Source: a bacterium
Lineage (GTDB): Bacteria > Acidobacteriota > Terriglobia > Terriglobales > Acidobacteriaceae
DNA length: 32,690 nucleotides
Direction of reading: 5' to 3'
NCBI GenBank assembly: GCA_026225095.1
Contig: JAMFSC010000181.1
Coordinates: 1 to 32,690 of the forward strand
The notes beneath the pieces were generated by a model. The model was not told the DNA's origin, made no database searches, and saw only the letters and a program-made list of their open reading frames with translations. A program made the translations under genes and the position numbers. Within the stretch, counting starts at the first letter, position 1, and the number at the start of each line of letters is the position of its first letter. This document shows positions 24,738 through 32,588 of the stretch, one piece after another.

Positions 24738-25823
24738 ATGACGTCCACTACCGCGACACCCGAGCCCGTCACCAGGAAGATTGACCCGATTCCGACTTCA
24801 AAGGGCTCCCGCCGCTGGAAGGCTGTGACGCGGAAGGTGCGGGAGCTGGGTTCGATCGGGTCGGCGCTGGCGTCGACCGGGCACCCCTACATGGCGCACA
24901 TTGTGCCAATGCGCCGATGCAACCTGGCGTGCACCTACTGCAACGAGTTCGACGATCACTCGGACGCTGTGCCGATCGACGAGATGATCCGCCGGATCGA
25001 CCATCTCGGGCGGTTGGGAACGTCGGTGATCACGATCTCGGGCGGCGAGCCGTTGCTGCACCCTGACCTCGACCAGGTGATTGCGCGGATCCGCAAGACG
25101 GGCGCGATCGCCGGAATGATCACGAACGGGTATCTGCTGATGCCGGACCGGATCGAGCGGCTGAACAAGGCCGGGCTCGACCACATGCAGATCTCGATCG
25201 ACAACGTGATGCCGGATGCGGTCTCGAAGAAGAGCCTGAAGGTGCTGGACAAGAAGCTGCAGATGCTGGCGGAGTATGCGGACTTTCACGTGAATATCAA
25301 CTCCGTGGTGGGCGGAGGAATCGCCAACCCGGAGGATGCGTATACGGTCTCGCAGCGGGCGCTGGGGCTTGGTTTCAGCTCGACCATCGGGATCATCCAC
25401 GATGGCAGCGGGCAGCTGAGGCCCCTGGGAGCGGCGGAGCGGGATGTGTGGGACCGGGTGAGGAATCTGACGCGCCGGAGCTACTCGCGCTTCAACCACT
25501 TCCAGGAGGCGATCGCCAATGGGAAGACGAACGACTGGCGCTGCCGGGCGGGCGGGCGGTACCTCTACATCTGCGAGTTCGGGCTGGTGCACTACTGCTC
25601 GCAGCAGCGTGGGTACCCTGGGATACCGTTGGCAGAGTACAAGACGGCCGATGTGAAGCGGGAGTTCCTGACCGAGAAGTCGTGCGCTCCCAACTGCACG
25701 ATCAGCTGCGTCCACCAGGTGAGCTACATCGATCACTGGCGGTCTCCGCAGGAGACGATTACGACTCCCGGATCGGGGCATGGCTCGGAGCAGGCGCAGC
25801 CGGAGCTGGTCCAGATTCGATAG
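24738..25823 (+). CDS. Radical SAM enzyme with a cysteine-rich C-terminus
   Basis: 361 residues. The radical SAM core begins at VPMRRCNLACTYCNEF with the CxxxCxxC cluster cysteines C61, C65 and C68, which bind a [4Fe-4S] cluster and SAM. Next come TISGGEPLLHPDL (the GGE motif for SAM, about 99-111), AGMITNGYLL and LDHMQISIDNVMPDAV. Six more cysteines lie after the barrel: C269, C279, C287 and C316-x3-C320-x3-C324, suggesting an auxiliary iron-sulfur cluster as in SPASM/twitch enzymes. The substrate is unknown; no small precursor-peptide gene is visible next to it. The start ATG 24738 has AAAGAGAG upstream and lies 55 bp after the PDZ stop. The stop TAG is the first three bases of repeat element C. 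Confidence 0.88.
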   Translation: MTSTTATPEPVTRKIDPIPTSKGSRRWKAVTRKVRELGSIGSALASTGHPYMAHIVPMRRCNLACTYCNEFDDHSDAVPIDEMIRRIDHLGRLGTSVITISGGEPLLHPDLDQVIARIRKTGAIAGMITNGYLLMPDRIERLNKAGLDHMQISIDNVMPDAVSKKSLKVLDKKLQMLAEYADFHVNINSVVGGGIANPEDAYTVSQRALGLGFSSTIGIIHDGSGQLRPLGAAERDVWDRVRNLTRRSYSRFNHFQEAIANGKTNDWRCRAGGRYLYICEFGLVHYCSQQRGYPGIPLAEYKTADVKREFLTEKSCAPNCTISCVHQVSYIDHWRSPQETITTPGSGHGSEQAQPELVQIR

Positions 25824-25907
25824 AGCAATTCTCCCGGAGGTGTGGTTGCGCTCCTTCTATGTCGGGCCTTCAGCCCTGAAGACCACAGCGGTTGGAGGAT
25901 AGCTCTA
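25821..25907. repeat. Element C: small palindromic element at a gene 3' end
   Basis: Ends TAGAGCAAT (25821-25829) and ATAGCTCTA (25899-25907) are inverted repeats, 8 of 9 pairing. Inside, TGTGGT (25841-25846) pairs with ACCACA (25882-25887) and CTTCA (25868-25872) with TGAAG (25877-25881). CTCTAGC (25903-25909) can also pair with GCTAGAG (25921-25927). The plan and the TAGAGC terminus resemble element A, but the middle is unrelated. Confidence 0.55.
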
Positions 25908-25924
25908 GCTTGTGGACGGGGCTA

Positions 25925-25937
25925 GAGGTCGGACCAC
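25925..25937. promoter_or_regulatory. Operator-like palindrome of element B copy 2
   Basis: GAGGTC-G-GACCAC pairs in five of six arm positions and matches the perfect palindrome in copy 1 in 11 of 13 bases. It lies at the same distance from the first AAGTGGT motif as in copy 1. Confidence 0.3.
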
Positions 25938-26129
25938 TGGGTAGAATTCTTCTCATCAAGTGGTCTGTTTTGCACCATTTTTGGTGCATTGCTGTAATCG
26001 TGGCTTTCTAAAGGGGTTATGGGTGGCAGTCGCCGAATTGCCAATGTTTCACCAGAGACTTTTCTATGATCGAACGTGGGCCGTTGGCTGGAAAAACCGG
26101 ACAGAAACCGGATGTACGAAAGTGGTATG
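25925..26129 (+). repeat. Element B, copy 2
   Basis: In the plus orientation, inverted relative to copy 1: imperfect palindrome GAGGTCGGACCAC (25925-25937), AAGTGGTCTG (25958-25967), the core with CCAATGTTTCACCAGA and TGGAAAAACCGGACAG (26041-26104) and AAAGTGGTATG (26119-26129). A frame open from GTG 25960 encodes PMFHQRLF, WAVGWKNRT and KVVC, as in copy 1. It then runs into GSFTSLRMTT-like sequence. From 26130 to 26278 I see no other feature except the GC-poor tail of this frame. Confidence 0.6.
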
Positions 26130-26278
26130 TTTGGGCTTCGATTATCGGACAGTCTGGCGACTGCGGGGGTCCTTCACTTCGTTGAGGATGACGACGTAGA
26201 ACAGACAACGGCGTCGGGCACCAGATGTCCGGAAGTCAACATGGCCGACTTGATCGGAGATTCCCCAGGTTGGGATAC

Positions 26279-26437
26279 TCAACGCACTTGCTGGAAGACG
26301 ATCGTGTAGCCGTCAGGATCTCTTACACTGAACAGCGACAGGCCGTATGGCGCCACCTTCGGACGCTGGGCACTCAGACCCCGGTCTGTGAGTTCCTTAT
26401 AGGCAAGCTCCACGTCGGCGTATCCGATCCTTACGTC
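26279..26437 (-). pseudogene. C-terminal remnant of a glyoxalase/bleomycin-resistance (VOC) protein
   Basis: About 52 residues: DVRIGYADVELAYKELTDRG, then PKVAPYGLSLFSVRDPDGY and the ending TIVFQQVR. This is the second half of a VOC module, with the typical DPDGY-x-I-x-F strand that carries a metal-ligand region. The N-terminal half and start are missing. The recognisable frame begins inside the last codons of the thioredoxin gene (stop at 26431), so an ancestral deletion probably joined the two genes. The open frame extends to 26464, but the upstream residues fit the family poorly. Probably non-functional. Confidence 0.7.
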
Positions 26438-26874
26438 GTGCTGGCTGCCGCTGTACGCAGCCACTGCTCCATCTGCCGGTGGTCGACCAGGCCGGCCTGT
26501 TGGAGGACGGTCTTGCCGTGGTGGAGGACGAGGAAGTTGGGGATACCGCGAACCTGGTAGCGGGCGGCGAGTTGCGGATTGGCCTCCGTGTCAACTTTGA
26601 GGACAAGCGCCTGTCCAGCCATGTCGGTGGCCGTCCGCGCGACCTCCGGGGCGGCGGAGCGGCAAGGACCGCACCAGGCGGCCCAGAAATCGACCAGCAC
26701 GGGAACCTTGGAGTTGGCGAGGACCTCGTCGAAGAGCGCGGTATCGGCGGCGAGCGGCTCGGCGACCGGGGGGAGCGGAGATTTGCAGGCGCCGCAGCGT
26801 CCGGTGTCGGAGAGATGCTGGGCGGCGATACGGTTCTTCTGGCCGCACTGGGTGCAGGCGCGGATGAGTGGCAT
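26431..26874 (-). CDS. trxC: Zinc-finger thioredoxin, TrxC (thioredoxin 2) type
   Basis: 147 residues. The N-terminal zinc-binding pairs C7-x2-C10 and C27-x2-C30 (ACTQCGQ, RCGACKS) identify the TrxC subtype. The thioredoxin fold follows, with active site DFWAAWCGPCRSAAPE (C68, C71), LVLKVDTEANPQLAARY and the cis-proline segment VRGIPNFLVLHHGKTV. It reduces disulfides in cytoplasmic proteins, often under oxidative stress. ATG 26874 is set by the N-terminal zinc finger and by a GGAGGT 6 nt upstream; the open frame upstream has no thioredoxin similarity. It lies 83 bp downstream of the DsbA-like gene on the same strand, and they may be co-transcribed. Its 3' end overlaps the start of the VOC remnant. 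Confidence 0.93.
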   Translation of the reverse strand: MPLIRACTQCGQKNRIAAQHLSDTGRCGACKSPLPPVAEPLAADTALFDEVLANSKVPVLVDFWAAWCGPCRSAAPEVARTATDMAGQALVLKVDTEANPQLAARYQVRGIPNFLVLHHGKTVLQQAGLVDHRQMEQWLRTAAASTT

Positions 26875-26957
26875 GAAGGGACCTCCGTCCGCCGCAGGGA
26901 GATGCCACGGCGGAACGTCATCCATCAGATGCGTCGCGAGCGCGTTCGGTTCGGCTG

Positions 26958-27674
26958 CTAGTTGGCCCTGGGCGTCGAGACGGCCTTGGCCTTGGCTCCC
27001 GTGACCTTCGCAGCCGAGGCCTTGGCTCCACCGGTCTCGGCGAGTGCGGTGTCGATGGTCTGATAGAGCACGGTCGGATCGGTGACCTGCACCCACTTGG
27101 TGGGGGTGACGACCCAGATCGTGGGGGTCTGGGTGAGACCGACGCGCTCGCCCAGGGCGTAGTCCGCCTGGACCTCCCTGGCGAAGGTTCCCTGGGGATC
27201 GATTACGAAGGGCATCACCGAGCCGTGGGCCTGGAAGAAGCGCTGGGTGAAGTTGTTGAGGTCGTCCTTGCTGGCGATGGAGGTCTGGGCGGCGAAGACG
27301 GCGCGGCGATACTCCTCGGCGATGCCGGGATTGACCTTATCTTGCAGGTACCGGGCGATGACCGCCCCGTCCATGCTCCAGATGTGCATCTTGAGCGGAA
27401 AATCGTGGCGAATCAGCGGAATCTTGTAGTGGTCGACGGCGGCGTGGACCATGGGAAAGGCGCGCGAACAGGCCGGGCACTCGAGGTCTTCGAACTCGAC
27501 GATGGCGACCCTGGAGCCGGCGGGCGGCTTCAGGATGGAGGTGTCCTTGAAGCTGTTCCCCGTATTCGGCGGCGCGGAGAGCTGCGCGTTTGCCGAGACC
27601 GGCAGGGTGGCCACGAGCGCGGCGGCGAAGGCGGAGGCGAGCAGGCGGGAGGTGCGACGGGTCTTAAGGGTCAT
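26958..27674 (-). CDS. Exported DsbA-like thiol-disulfide protein
   Basis: 238 residues from ATG 27674. A signal peptide (MTLKTRRTSRLLASAFAAAL, cleavage near ANAQ) precedes a thioredoxin fold with VAIVEFEDLECPACSRAFP (C66 and C69, CPAC). A helical insert is present (VNPGIAEEYRRAVFAAQTS), and the cis-proline region is VGLTQTPTIWVV. The CPAC centre and helical insert fit the DsbA/DsbG or thioredoxin_4 family: periplasmic disulfide formation or isomerisation, or bacterial BdbD-type partners. The tail ends in an alanine/lysine-rich stretch (AKASAAKVTGAKAKA). An in-frame upstream Met at 27707 would add residues encoded by a 9-bp tandem repeat and is less likely. The gene is divergent from the TolC gene. 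Confidence 0.85.
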   Translation of the reverse strand: MTLKTRRTSRLLASAFAAALVATLPVSANAQLSAPPNTGNSFKDTSILKPPAGSRVAIVEFEDLECPACSRAFPMVHAAVDHYKIPLIRHDFPLKMHIWSMDGAVIARYLQDKVNPGIAEEYRRAVFAAQTSIASKDDLNNFTQRFFQAHGSVMPFVIDPQGTFAREVQADYALGERVGLTQTPTIWVVTPTKWVQVTDPTVLYQTIDTALAETGGAKASAAKVTGAKAKAVSTPRAN

Positions 27675-27675
27675 A

Positions 27676-27704
27676 GGGGTCAGAGGGGTCAGAGGGGTCA
27701 GACG
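27676..27704. repeat. Three-unit 9-bp tandem repeat upstream of the DsbA-like gene
   Basis: GGGGTCAGA is repeated three times with a partial fourth unit (GGGGTCA plus T) toward the ATG. In frame it would read LTPLTPLTP if translation began at 27707. Because 9 is a multiple of 3, copy-number change would not break the frame. Confidence 0.7.
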
Positions 27705-27883
27705 CATAGGTTGTTGTTTCGTATTTTACGACGAGGTTTGCGCGGAAATCGGGTTTGGGCGAAGTGTCTCAATTTCGGCCCCTCATTTCGCAACCGCCAG
27801 GGCCTCGTGGCACTCTAATGAGAGTGAACTTTATCGGAAAGACCATCTTTCAACCTCTGGACCCGGCAGCCGGTGTGACCTCC

Positions 27884-29464
27884 ATGCGTGTTTCAACCCC
27901 GCGTGGCGAAAAATGTCTCAGGTCTCCGCTTGCGGCGGGGATTGCGGTCGTGTGCGCGTTGAGCGTCCCCGGCTCGACGGCGCTGGCCCAGGGATTGATC
28001 GCCGCGAACGATGTCGCGTCCGTCCTCTCTTTACCGGCGGCGCCTTCCGTTACAGTAAATATGGCGGCTGGACGTGCACAAACGGATGCGCTTCCCCAGG
28101 CTCCGAGCGCGGTGACCGCGACGGTTGGAACCGGGACGCTCCGGACGCCGGGCGGAACCCTCGTTCCCCGCGCCACCCCTGGCCCGCTTCCCCTGAGCCT
28201 CGACGACGCGATCGCCTTCGGCATCAAGAGCAACGCGCAGCTGGAACAGCTCCGCATCCAGGACCGACAGGTGCGCGGCGAGATCCTGACCGTCGAAAAC
28301 GCCCTTTTGCCGAGCGTGACCGCAAAGGCGCAGACCAGCACCCAGGAGATCAACCTGGCCGCGATGGGTTTCAAACCGGCGTCCCTGGCCGCGTTCGGCT
28401 TTCCGCCGGGTACGGTCAAATCCATCGTGAAGGTGGATACGACGAGCGCGCAGCTGAACGTCGACCAGGCGCTGTTCGACCTGCCGGCGTACTACCTCTG
28501 GCGCGCCGCCCAGAAAGCCGCTGACGCTTCCAGCCTGCAGGTTCTGAACGGCCGCGGCGCGATCACGCTGGCCATCGGCACAGGCTACCTGCGTGCGCTG
28601 GCCGATGCGGCCCAGATCACGGATGCCCAGGCTCTGCTGCGGTCCGATGAGGCGGTGCTGAGGCAGGCGACTCTCTCGCACGACGCGGGCGTGGCCCCAA
28701 ATATCGACGTGCTGCGCGCACGGGTTCAGTTTCAACAGCAGCAGCAGGCTGTGATCCAGGCCGAGAATAACTTCGCCAAGGACAAGATCTCGCTGAACCG
28801 GCTGATGGGTCTTCCGGCCGAGCAGGAGTTGACCCTGACCGACACGGTTCCGTACGCGGAGCTGGCCACGATGCCGCGTGCTTCGGCGCTCGATCTGGCC
28901 TACACGCGACGGAAGGACCTGCTGGCGCTCGAGGCCGAGCTGAAGGTGGCCGAAGGTGAGCGGAAGGCGGCCCGGGCGGAGCGATACCCGACGCTTGGCT
29001 TCAACGGCTACTACGGCGTACTCGGCGAGACGCGCGGCCTGTACCACGGGGTCTTCACCGCGCAGGGCAGCCTGAAGATTCCCATCTTCAAAGAGGCCCA
29101 GTTTCGTGGGGAGCGCGAGGTGGCCGATGCGCAGCAAATGAACCTGCGGCAGCAGATCGACTCGCTGAAGGTGACGATCGATGAGCAGATCAGGTCCGCA
29201 ATGCTGGACGTGGGCTCGACTGCGGAGCTTGTGAAGGTAGCGACCAGCAACGTTGCCCTGGCGACTGAGGAGCTCGACCAGACGACGCAGCGTTTCACCG
29301 CAGGCGTCGATGACAGCCTGCCCGTTGTCCAGGCGCAGGCGACTCTTGCCGACGCTCAGACCCGTTTGATCTCGGCAACCTTCCAGAACAACCAGGCCAA
29401 GCTGAACCTCGCCCGGAACACCGGTGTCGTGGAGACGCAGTACCGCACATTTCTGGGACGCTAG
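27884..29464 (+). CDS. TolC-family outer-membrane efflux protein
   Basis: 526 residues from ATG 27884. The signal sequence (LAAGIAVVCALSVPGSTALAQG) is followed by a spacer and two OEP repeats: SLDDAIAFGIKSNAQLEQLRIQ (about 105-126) with LLPSVTAKAQTS, and a second half beginning ALDLAYTRRKDLLALEAELKVAEGERKAARAERYPTL-type sequence with the long helices of the periplasmic tunnel. QLNVDQALFDLPAYYLWRAAQ and SLKIPIFKEAQFRGE form barrel segments. TolC trimers span the outer membrane and join inner-membrane pumps. No HlyD-type adaptor lies in the window. Starts at 27818 or 27755 are possible, but they put 22 or more residues before the signal peptide. The MFS gene starts 60 bp downstream. Confidence 0.88.
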   Translation: MRVSTPRGEKCLRSPLAAGIAVVCALSVPGSTALAQGLIAANDVASVLSLPAAPSVTVNMAAGRAQTDALPQAPSAVTATVGTGTLRTPGGTLVPRATPGPLPLSLDDAIAFGIKSNAQLEQLRIQDRQVRGEILTVENALLPSVTAKAQTSTQEINLAAMGFKPASLAAFGFPPGTVKSIVKVDTTSAQLNVDQALFDLPAYYLWRAAQKAADASSLQVLNGRGAITLAIGTGYLRALADAAQITDAQALLRSDEAVLRQATLSHDAGVAPNIDVLRARVQFQQQQQAVIQAENNFAKDKISLNRLMGLPAEQELTLTDTVPYAELATMPRASALDLAYTRRKDLLALEAELKVAEGERKAARAERYPTLGFNGYYGVLGETRGLYHGVFTAQGSLKIPIFKEAQFRGEREVADAQQMNLRQQIDSLKVTIDEQIRSAMLDVGSTAELVKVATSNVALATEELDQTTQRFTAGVDDSLPVVQAQATLADAQTRLISATFQNNQAKLNLARNTGVVETQYRTFLGR

Positions 29465-29524
29465 CCGGACGTTCCATCCCGGCCTTCGCAGCCAGCAGCC
29501 GCGAAAGTATGAAACCATAGGGAC

Positions 29525-30841
29525 ATGGCGGACGGCGAGAGACGGAAGAGATCGACGGCGGCAAGCGCCTTCCGCTCGAACGATTTTGTGCTCTACCAGG
29601 TGGCGCGGCTCCTGGTGATCCTGGGAGCTGAGGCGCAGTCGGTCGCGGTGGCGTGGCACGTCTACCAGATCACACACTCTGCGCTCGACCTGGGATATAC
29701 CGGTCTCGCACTGTTCATGCCGGGAATCTTCTTTGTGCTGCCGGCCGGCCATGTGGCGGATCGCTACGACCGAAAACGAGTCATCCTCTGTTGCTACACG
29801 CTGCAGGCGGTCTGCTCTACCATGCTGCTCTGGCTTGGCCTGCATCAGGGCGAACATATCTGGCCCATCTACGCCGTGCTCTTCGGCATTGGAACAGGAC
29901 GGGCGTTCAGTGGTCCCGCGGCCAGTGCGCTTCTTCCCAGCCTGGTTCCGAAAGAACACTTCGTCAACGCGATCACCTGGGGCGCGACCGTCTTCCAGAC
30001 CGCCAATATCGTCGGACCGGCGGTCGGCGGCCTGATCTTCACCCTGCGCCTTCCGGATGCGATGGCGAGATGGAACGGCGCACCGGCCGTCTACGCGTTC
30101 ACCCTGGCGATGCTGCTTGGTTTTATCGTCCTGATCAGCCTGATCCGGCCGCGCGTTGAGTACTCGGTGAAGAAGGCGTTCACGCTGCGAACGATGCTTG
30201 CCGGGCTCGAGTATGTGTGGAGCGCGAAGCTTCTGCTGGGATCGATCTCGCTCGACCTGTTCGCGGTGCTGCTGGGTGGAGCGGTGGCGCTTCTTCCCAT
30301 CTTTTCGGAAGAGATCCTTCATGCGGGGCCGCGTGGCCTCGGGCTGCTGAGGGCGATGCCTTCGGTTGGAGCCCTGACGGTCTCGCTCATCATGACGGTG
30401 CGCCCCATTCGCCGCCGGGCCGGGCTCCGGATGCTGACCTGCGTCGCCATCTTCGGCGCGGCGACGGTGGTCTTCGGCCTGTCGAAGAACCTGTGGATCA
30501 GCCTCGTGGCGCTGGTCGCGATCGGCGCAAGTGACATGGTCTCTGTGGTCATCCGGTCGAGCATCCTGCAACTGGCAACGCCGCCCGAGATGCGCGGCCG
30601 TGTGAGCGCGGTGAACTGGCTGTTCGTCGGCGCGTCCAATGAGTTTGGCGAGTTTGAGAGTGGCCTGACCGCGCACTGGTGGGGGCCGGTCCGGGCGGTG
30701 GTGCTGGGCGGAATCGGGTCGCTGCTGGTCACGGCGGCTTCCTCCGTGGTGTTCCCGAGGTTGCGCCACGCGGACCAGCTGACCGCAGAGTCGTTGATGG
30801 AAGCGGATCTCGAGCAGGCGGTCGCCGAACCGGCGGATTGA
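29525..30841 (+). CDS. MFS transporter, EntS-like (enterobactin exporter type)
   Basis: 438 residues with about 12 membrane segments. The first helices are LVILGAEAQSVAVAWHVYQIT and GYTGLALFMPGIFFVLPAG, followed by the MFS motif HVADRYDRKRVILCCYTLQA between helices 2 and 3. GIGTGRAFSGPAASALLPSLVPKEHFVNAITWG is the long conserved loop of the MFS_3/EntS group. Central and C-terminal helices include LLLGSISLDLFAVLLGGAVALLPIFSEEIL and RGRVSAVNWLFVGASNEFGEFESG, again EntS-like. Such transporters export siderophores or other small molecules by proton antiport. The gene is 60 bp downstream of TolC and 46 bp before the carboxylase gene, all on the plus strand. AGGGA precedes ATG 29525 closely. Confidence 0.9.
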   Translation: MADGERRKRSTAASAFRSNDFVLYQVARLLVILGAEAQSVAVAWHVYQITHSALDLGYTGLALFMPGIFFVLPAGHVADRYDRKRVILCCYTLQAVCSTMLLWLGLHQGEHIWPIYAVLFGIGTGRAFSGPAASALLPSLVPKEHFVNAITWGATVFQTANIVGPAVGGLIFTLRLPDAMARWNGAPAVYAFTLAMLLGFIVLISLIRPRVEYSVKKAFTLRTMLAGLEYVWSAKLLLGSISLDLFAVLLGGAVALLPIFSEEILHAGPRGLGLLRAMPSVGALTVSLIMTVRPIRRRAGLRMLTCVAIFGAATVVFGLSKNLWISLVALVAIGASDMVSVVIRSSILQLATPPEMRGRVSAVNWLFVGASNEFGEFESGLTAHWWGPVRAVVLGGIGSLLVTAASSVVFPRLRHADQLTAESLMEADLEQAVAEPAD

Positions 30842-30887
30842 GTCAGGTCAGAGGGGGATAGGCCCGCGCTGCTAAAATCGCTCTCGC

Positions 30888-32522
30888 ATGGGCGATCAAG
30901 CGACCGGAACGACACTCCGTACGAAACAGATGCTGGAACTTGCGGCCCGGCACGCCATCGCCGAAGAGGGCGGAGGCTCCGAACGGCGGGAGCGGCAGCG
31001 CGAGGCCGGAAAGATGGCCGCCCGGGAGCGCGTCGATTTCCTGCTCGACGAGGGCAGCTTCGAGGAGTTCGACAAGTTCGTCACGCATCGTGCCACTGAC
31101 TTCGGGATGGCCGAGCAGCGCGTCCTGGGCGACGGCTTGATCACCGGCTACGGCCACATCCATGGGCGAGTGGTGTTCGTCTTCGCTCAGGACTTCACCG
31201 TGCTCGGCGGGTCGCTCTCCGAGGCCAACGCGGCCAAGATCGTCAAGATGATGGATCTCGCGATGAAGGTCGGCGCGCCCATCGTGGGGCTGAACGACTC
31301 CGGCGGTGCGCGCATCCAGGAGGGGGTCGTCTCGCTCGCCGGATACACCGACATCTTCCTGCGCAACACCCTGGCCAGCGGCGTGGTGCCGCAGATCTCC
31401 GCGATCCTCGGCCCCTGCGCGGGCGGAGCCGTGTACTCGCCTGCCATCACCGACTTCACCTTCATGACCGCGAAGACGAGCTACATGTTCGTGACCGGCC
31501 CCGACGTCATCCGAACCGTGACCCACGAAGAGGTGACGATGGACGAGCTTGGCGGCGCGGCGACGCACAATGAGGTCTCCGGCGTCGCCCACTTCATGGC
31601 GGCGGACGACCGGGAGTGCCTTGCGATGGTCCGCGAGCTGCTCAGCTTTCTGCCCTCGAACAATCTCGACGATCCGCCGCGAAGGCCCACCACCGACGAC
31701 CGCGACCGAGCAGACCTGGAACTCGACAACATCATCCCCACCGAGAGCATGCAGCCCTACGACATGAAGGACGTCTTCACGAAGATCGTCGACGATGGCT
31801 TCTTCTTCGAGGTGCAGGAGGCCTTCGCGCGCAATCTCGTCGTGGGCTTCGCGCGCATGGATGGCCGTCCGGTCGGCATCGTCGCCAACCAGCCGGCCTA
31901 TCTGGCTGGAGTCCTGGACATCAACGCCAGTGTGAAAGGCGCGCGGTTCGTGCGGTTCTGCGACGCGTTCAACATCCCGCTGATCACCTTTGAGGATGTT
32001 CCCGGCTTCATGCCAGGCGTGGCGCAGGAGCATGGCGGCATCATCCGGCATGGCGCGAAACTGCTCTACGCCTTCGCCGAGGCCACGGTTCCGAAGATGA
32101 CGGTGATCACCCGCAAGGCCTACGGCGGGGCGTACTGCGTGATGAGTTCGAAGCACCTCAGAACGGACCTCAACCTCGCCTGGCCCACAGCGGAGATCGC
32201 CGTCATGGGGCCGGAGGGCGCGGTCAACATCGTCTACAAGAGTGAGCTGGCGCGAGTCGTTAAGACGGCGGAGGCGATGTGGCCACAGGGCCGTCCTTTT
32301 ACGGAGGAGGAGAAGCTCGCTGTTCTGGCCGAGGCGCGGAAGGAGAAGGTGGACGAGTTCCGCGAGCGCTTCGCCAATCCCTACGTCGCCGCCGAGCGCG
32401 GATATGTGGACGCCGTGATTCGCCCAAGCGAGACGCGGAGACGGCTCAACGCCGCGCTCGACATGCTGGCCACCAAGCGCGAGAAGAATCCCGCGAAGAA
32501 GCATGGAAATATCCCGCTGTGA
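30888..32522 (+). CDS. Acyl-CoA carboxylase carboxyltransferase (beta) subunit
   Basis: 544 residues, the usual length of propionyl-CoA carboxylase beta chains. Two crotonase-like halves are visible: [19 protein letters not shown] and [23 protein letters not shown], then [20 protein letters not shown] (acyl-CoA oxyanion region), [16 protein letters not shown] and [24 protein letters not shown]. The second half has [49 protein letters not shown] and [20 protein letters not shown]. It transfers CO2 from biotin to propionyl- or a similar acyl-CoA, giving methylmalonyl-CoA. The biotin carboxylase/BCCP partner is not in the window. Element A copy 3 begins 67 bp after the stop. Confidence 0.93.
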   Translation: MGDQATGTTLRTKQMLELAARHAIAEEGGGSERRERQREAGKMAARERVDFLLDEGSFEEFDKFVTHRATDFGMAEQRVLGDGLITGYGHIHGRVVFVFAQDFTVLGGSLSEANAAKIVKMMDLAMKVGAPIVGLNDSGGARIQEGVVSLAGYTDIFLRNTLASGVVPQISAILGPCAGGAVYSPAITDFTFMTAKTSYMFVTGPDVIRTVTHEEVTMDELGGAATHNEVSGVAHFMAADDRECLAMVRELLSFLPSNNLDDPPRRPTTDDRDRADLELDNIIPTESMQPYDMKDVFTKIVDDGFFFEVQEAFARNLVVGFARMDGRPVGIVANQPAYLAGVLDINASVKGARFVRFCDAFNIPLITFEDVPGFMPGVAQEHGGIIRHGAKLLYAFAEATVPKMTVITRKAYGGAYCVMSSKHLRTDLNLAWPTAEIAVMGPEGAVNIVYKSELARVVKTAEAMWPQGRPFTEEEKLAVLAEARKEKVDEFRERFANPYVAAERGYVDAVIRPSETRRRLNAALDMLATKREKNPAKKHGNIPL

Positions 32523-32588
32523 GAGAGATCCCGCTGCGCGCGAGGCAGAAAATAGCCTCCGCGGCCAACGGAATCACCAAGCGAAGCC

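Noticed and set aside
28031..30769. 912-residue open frame on the minus strand across TolC and MFS genes
   Set aside because: Low-complexity, arginine/histidine-rich translation with no domain. Both plus-strand genes are clear; it is a high-GC antisense shadow.
30843..32504. 553-residue minus-strand open frame over the carboxylase gene
   Set aside because: Exactly antisense to a well-conserved family protein and without any recognisable motif.
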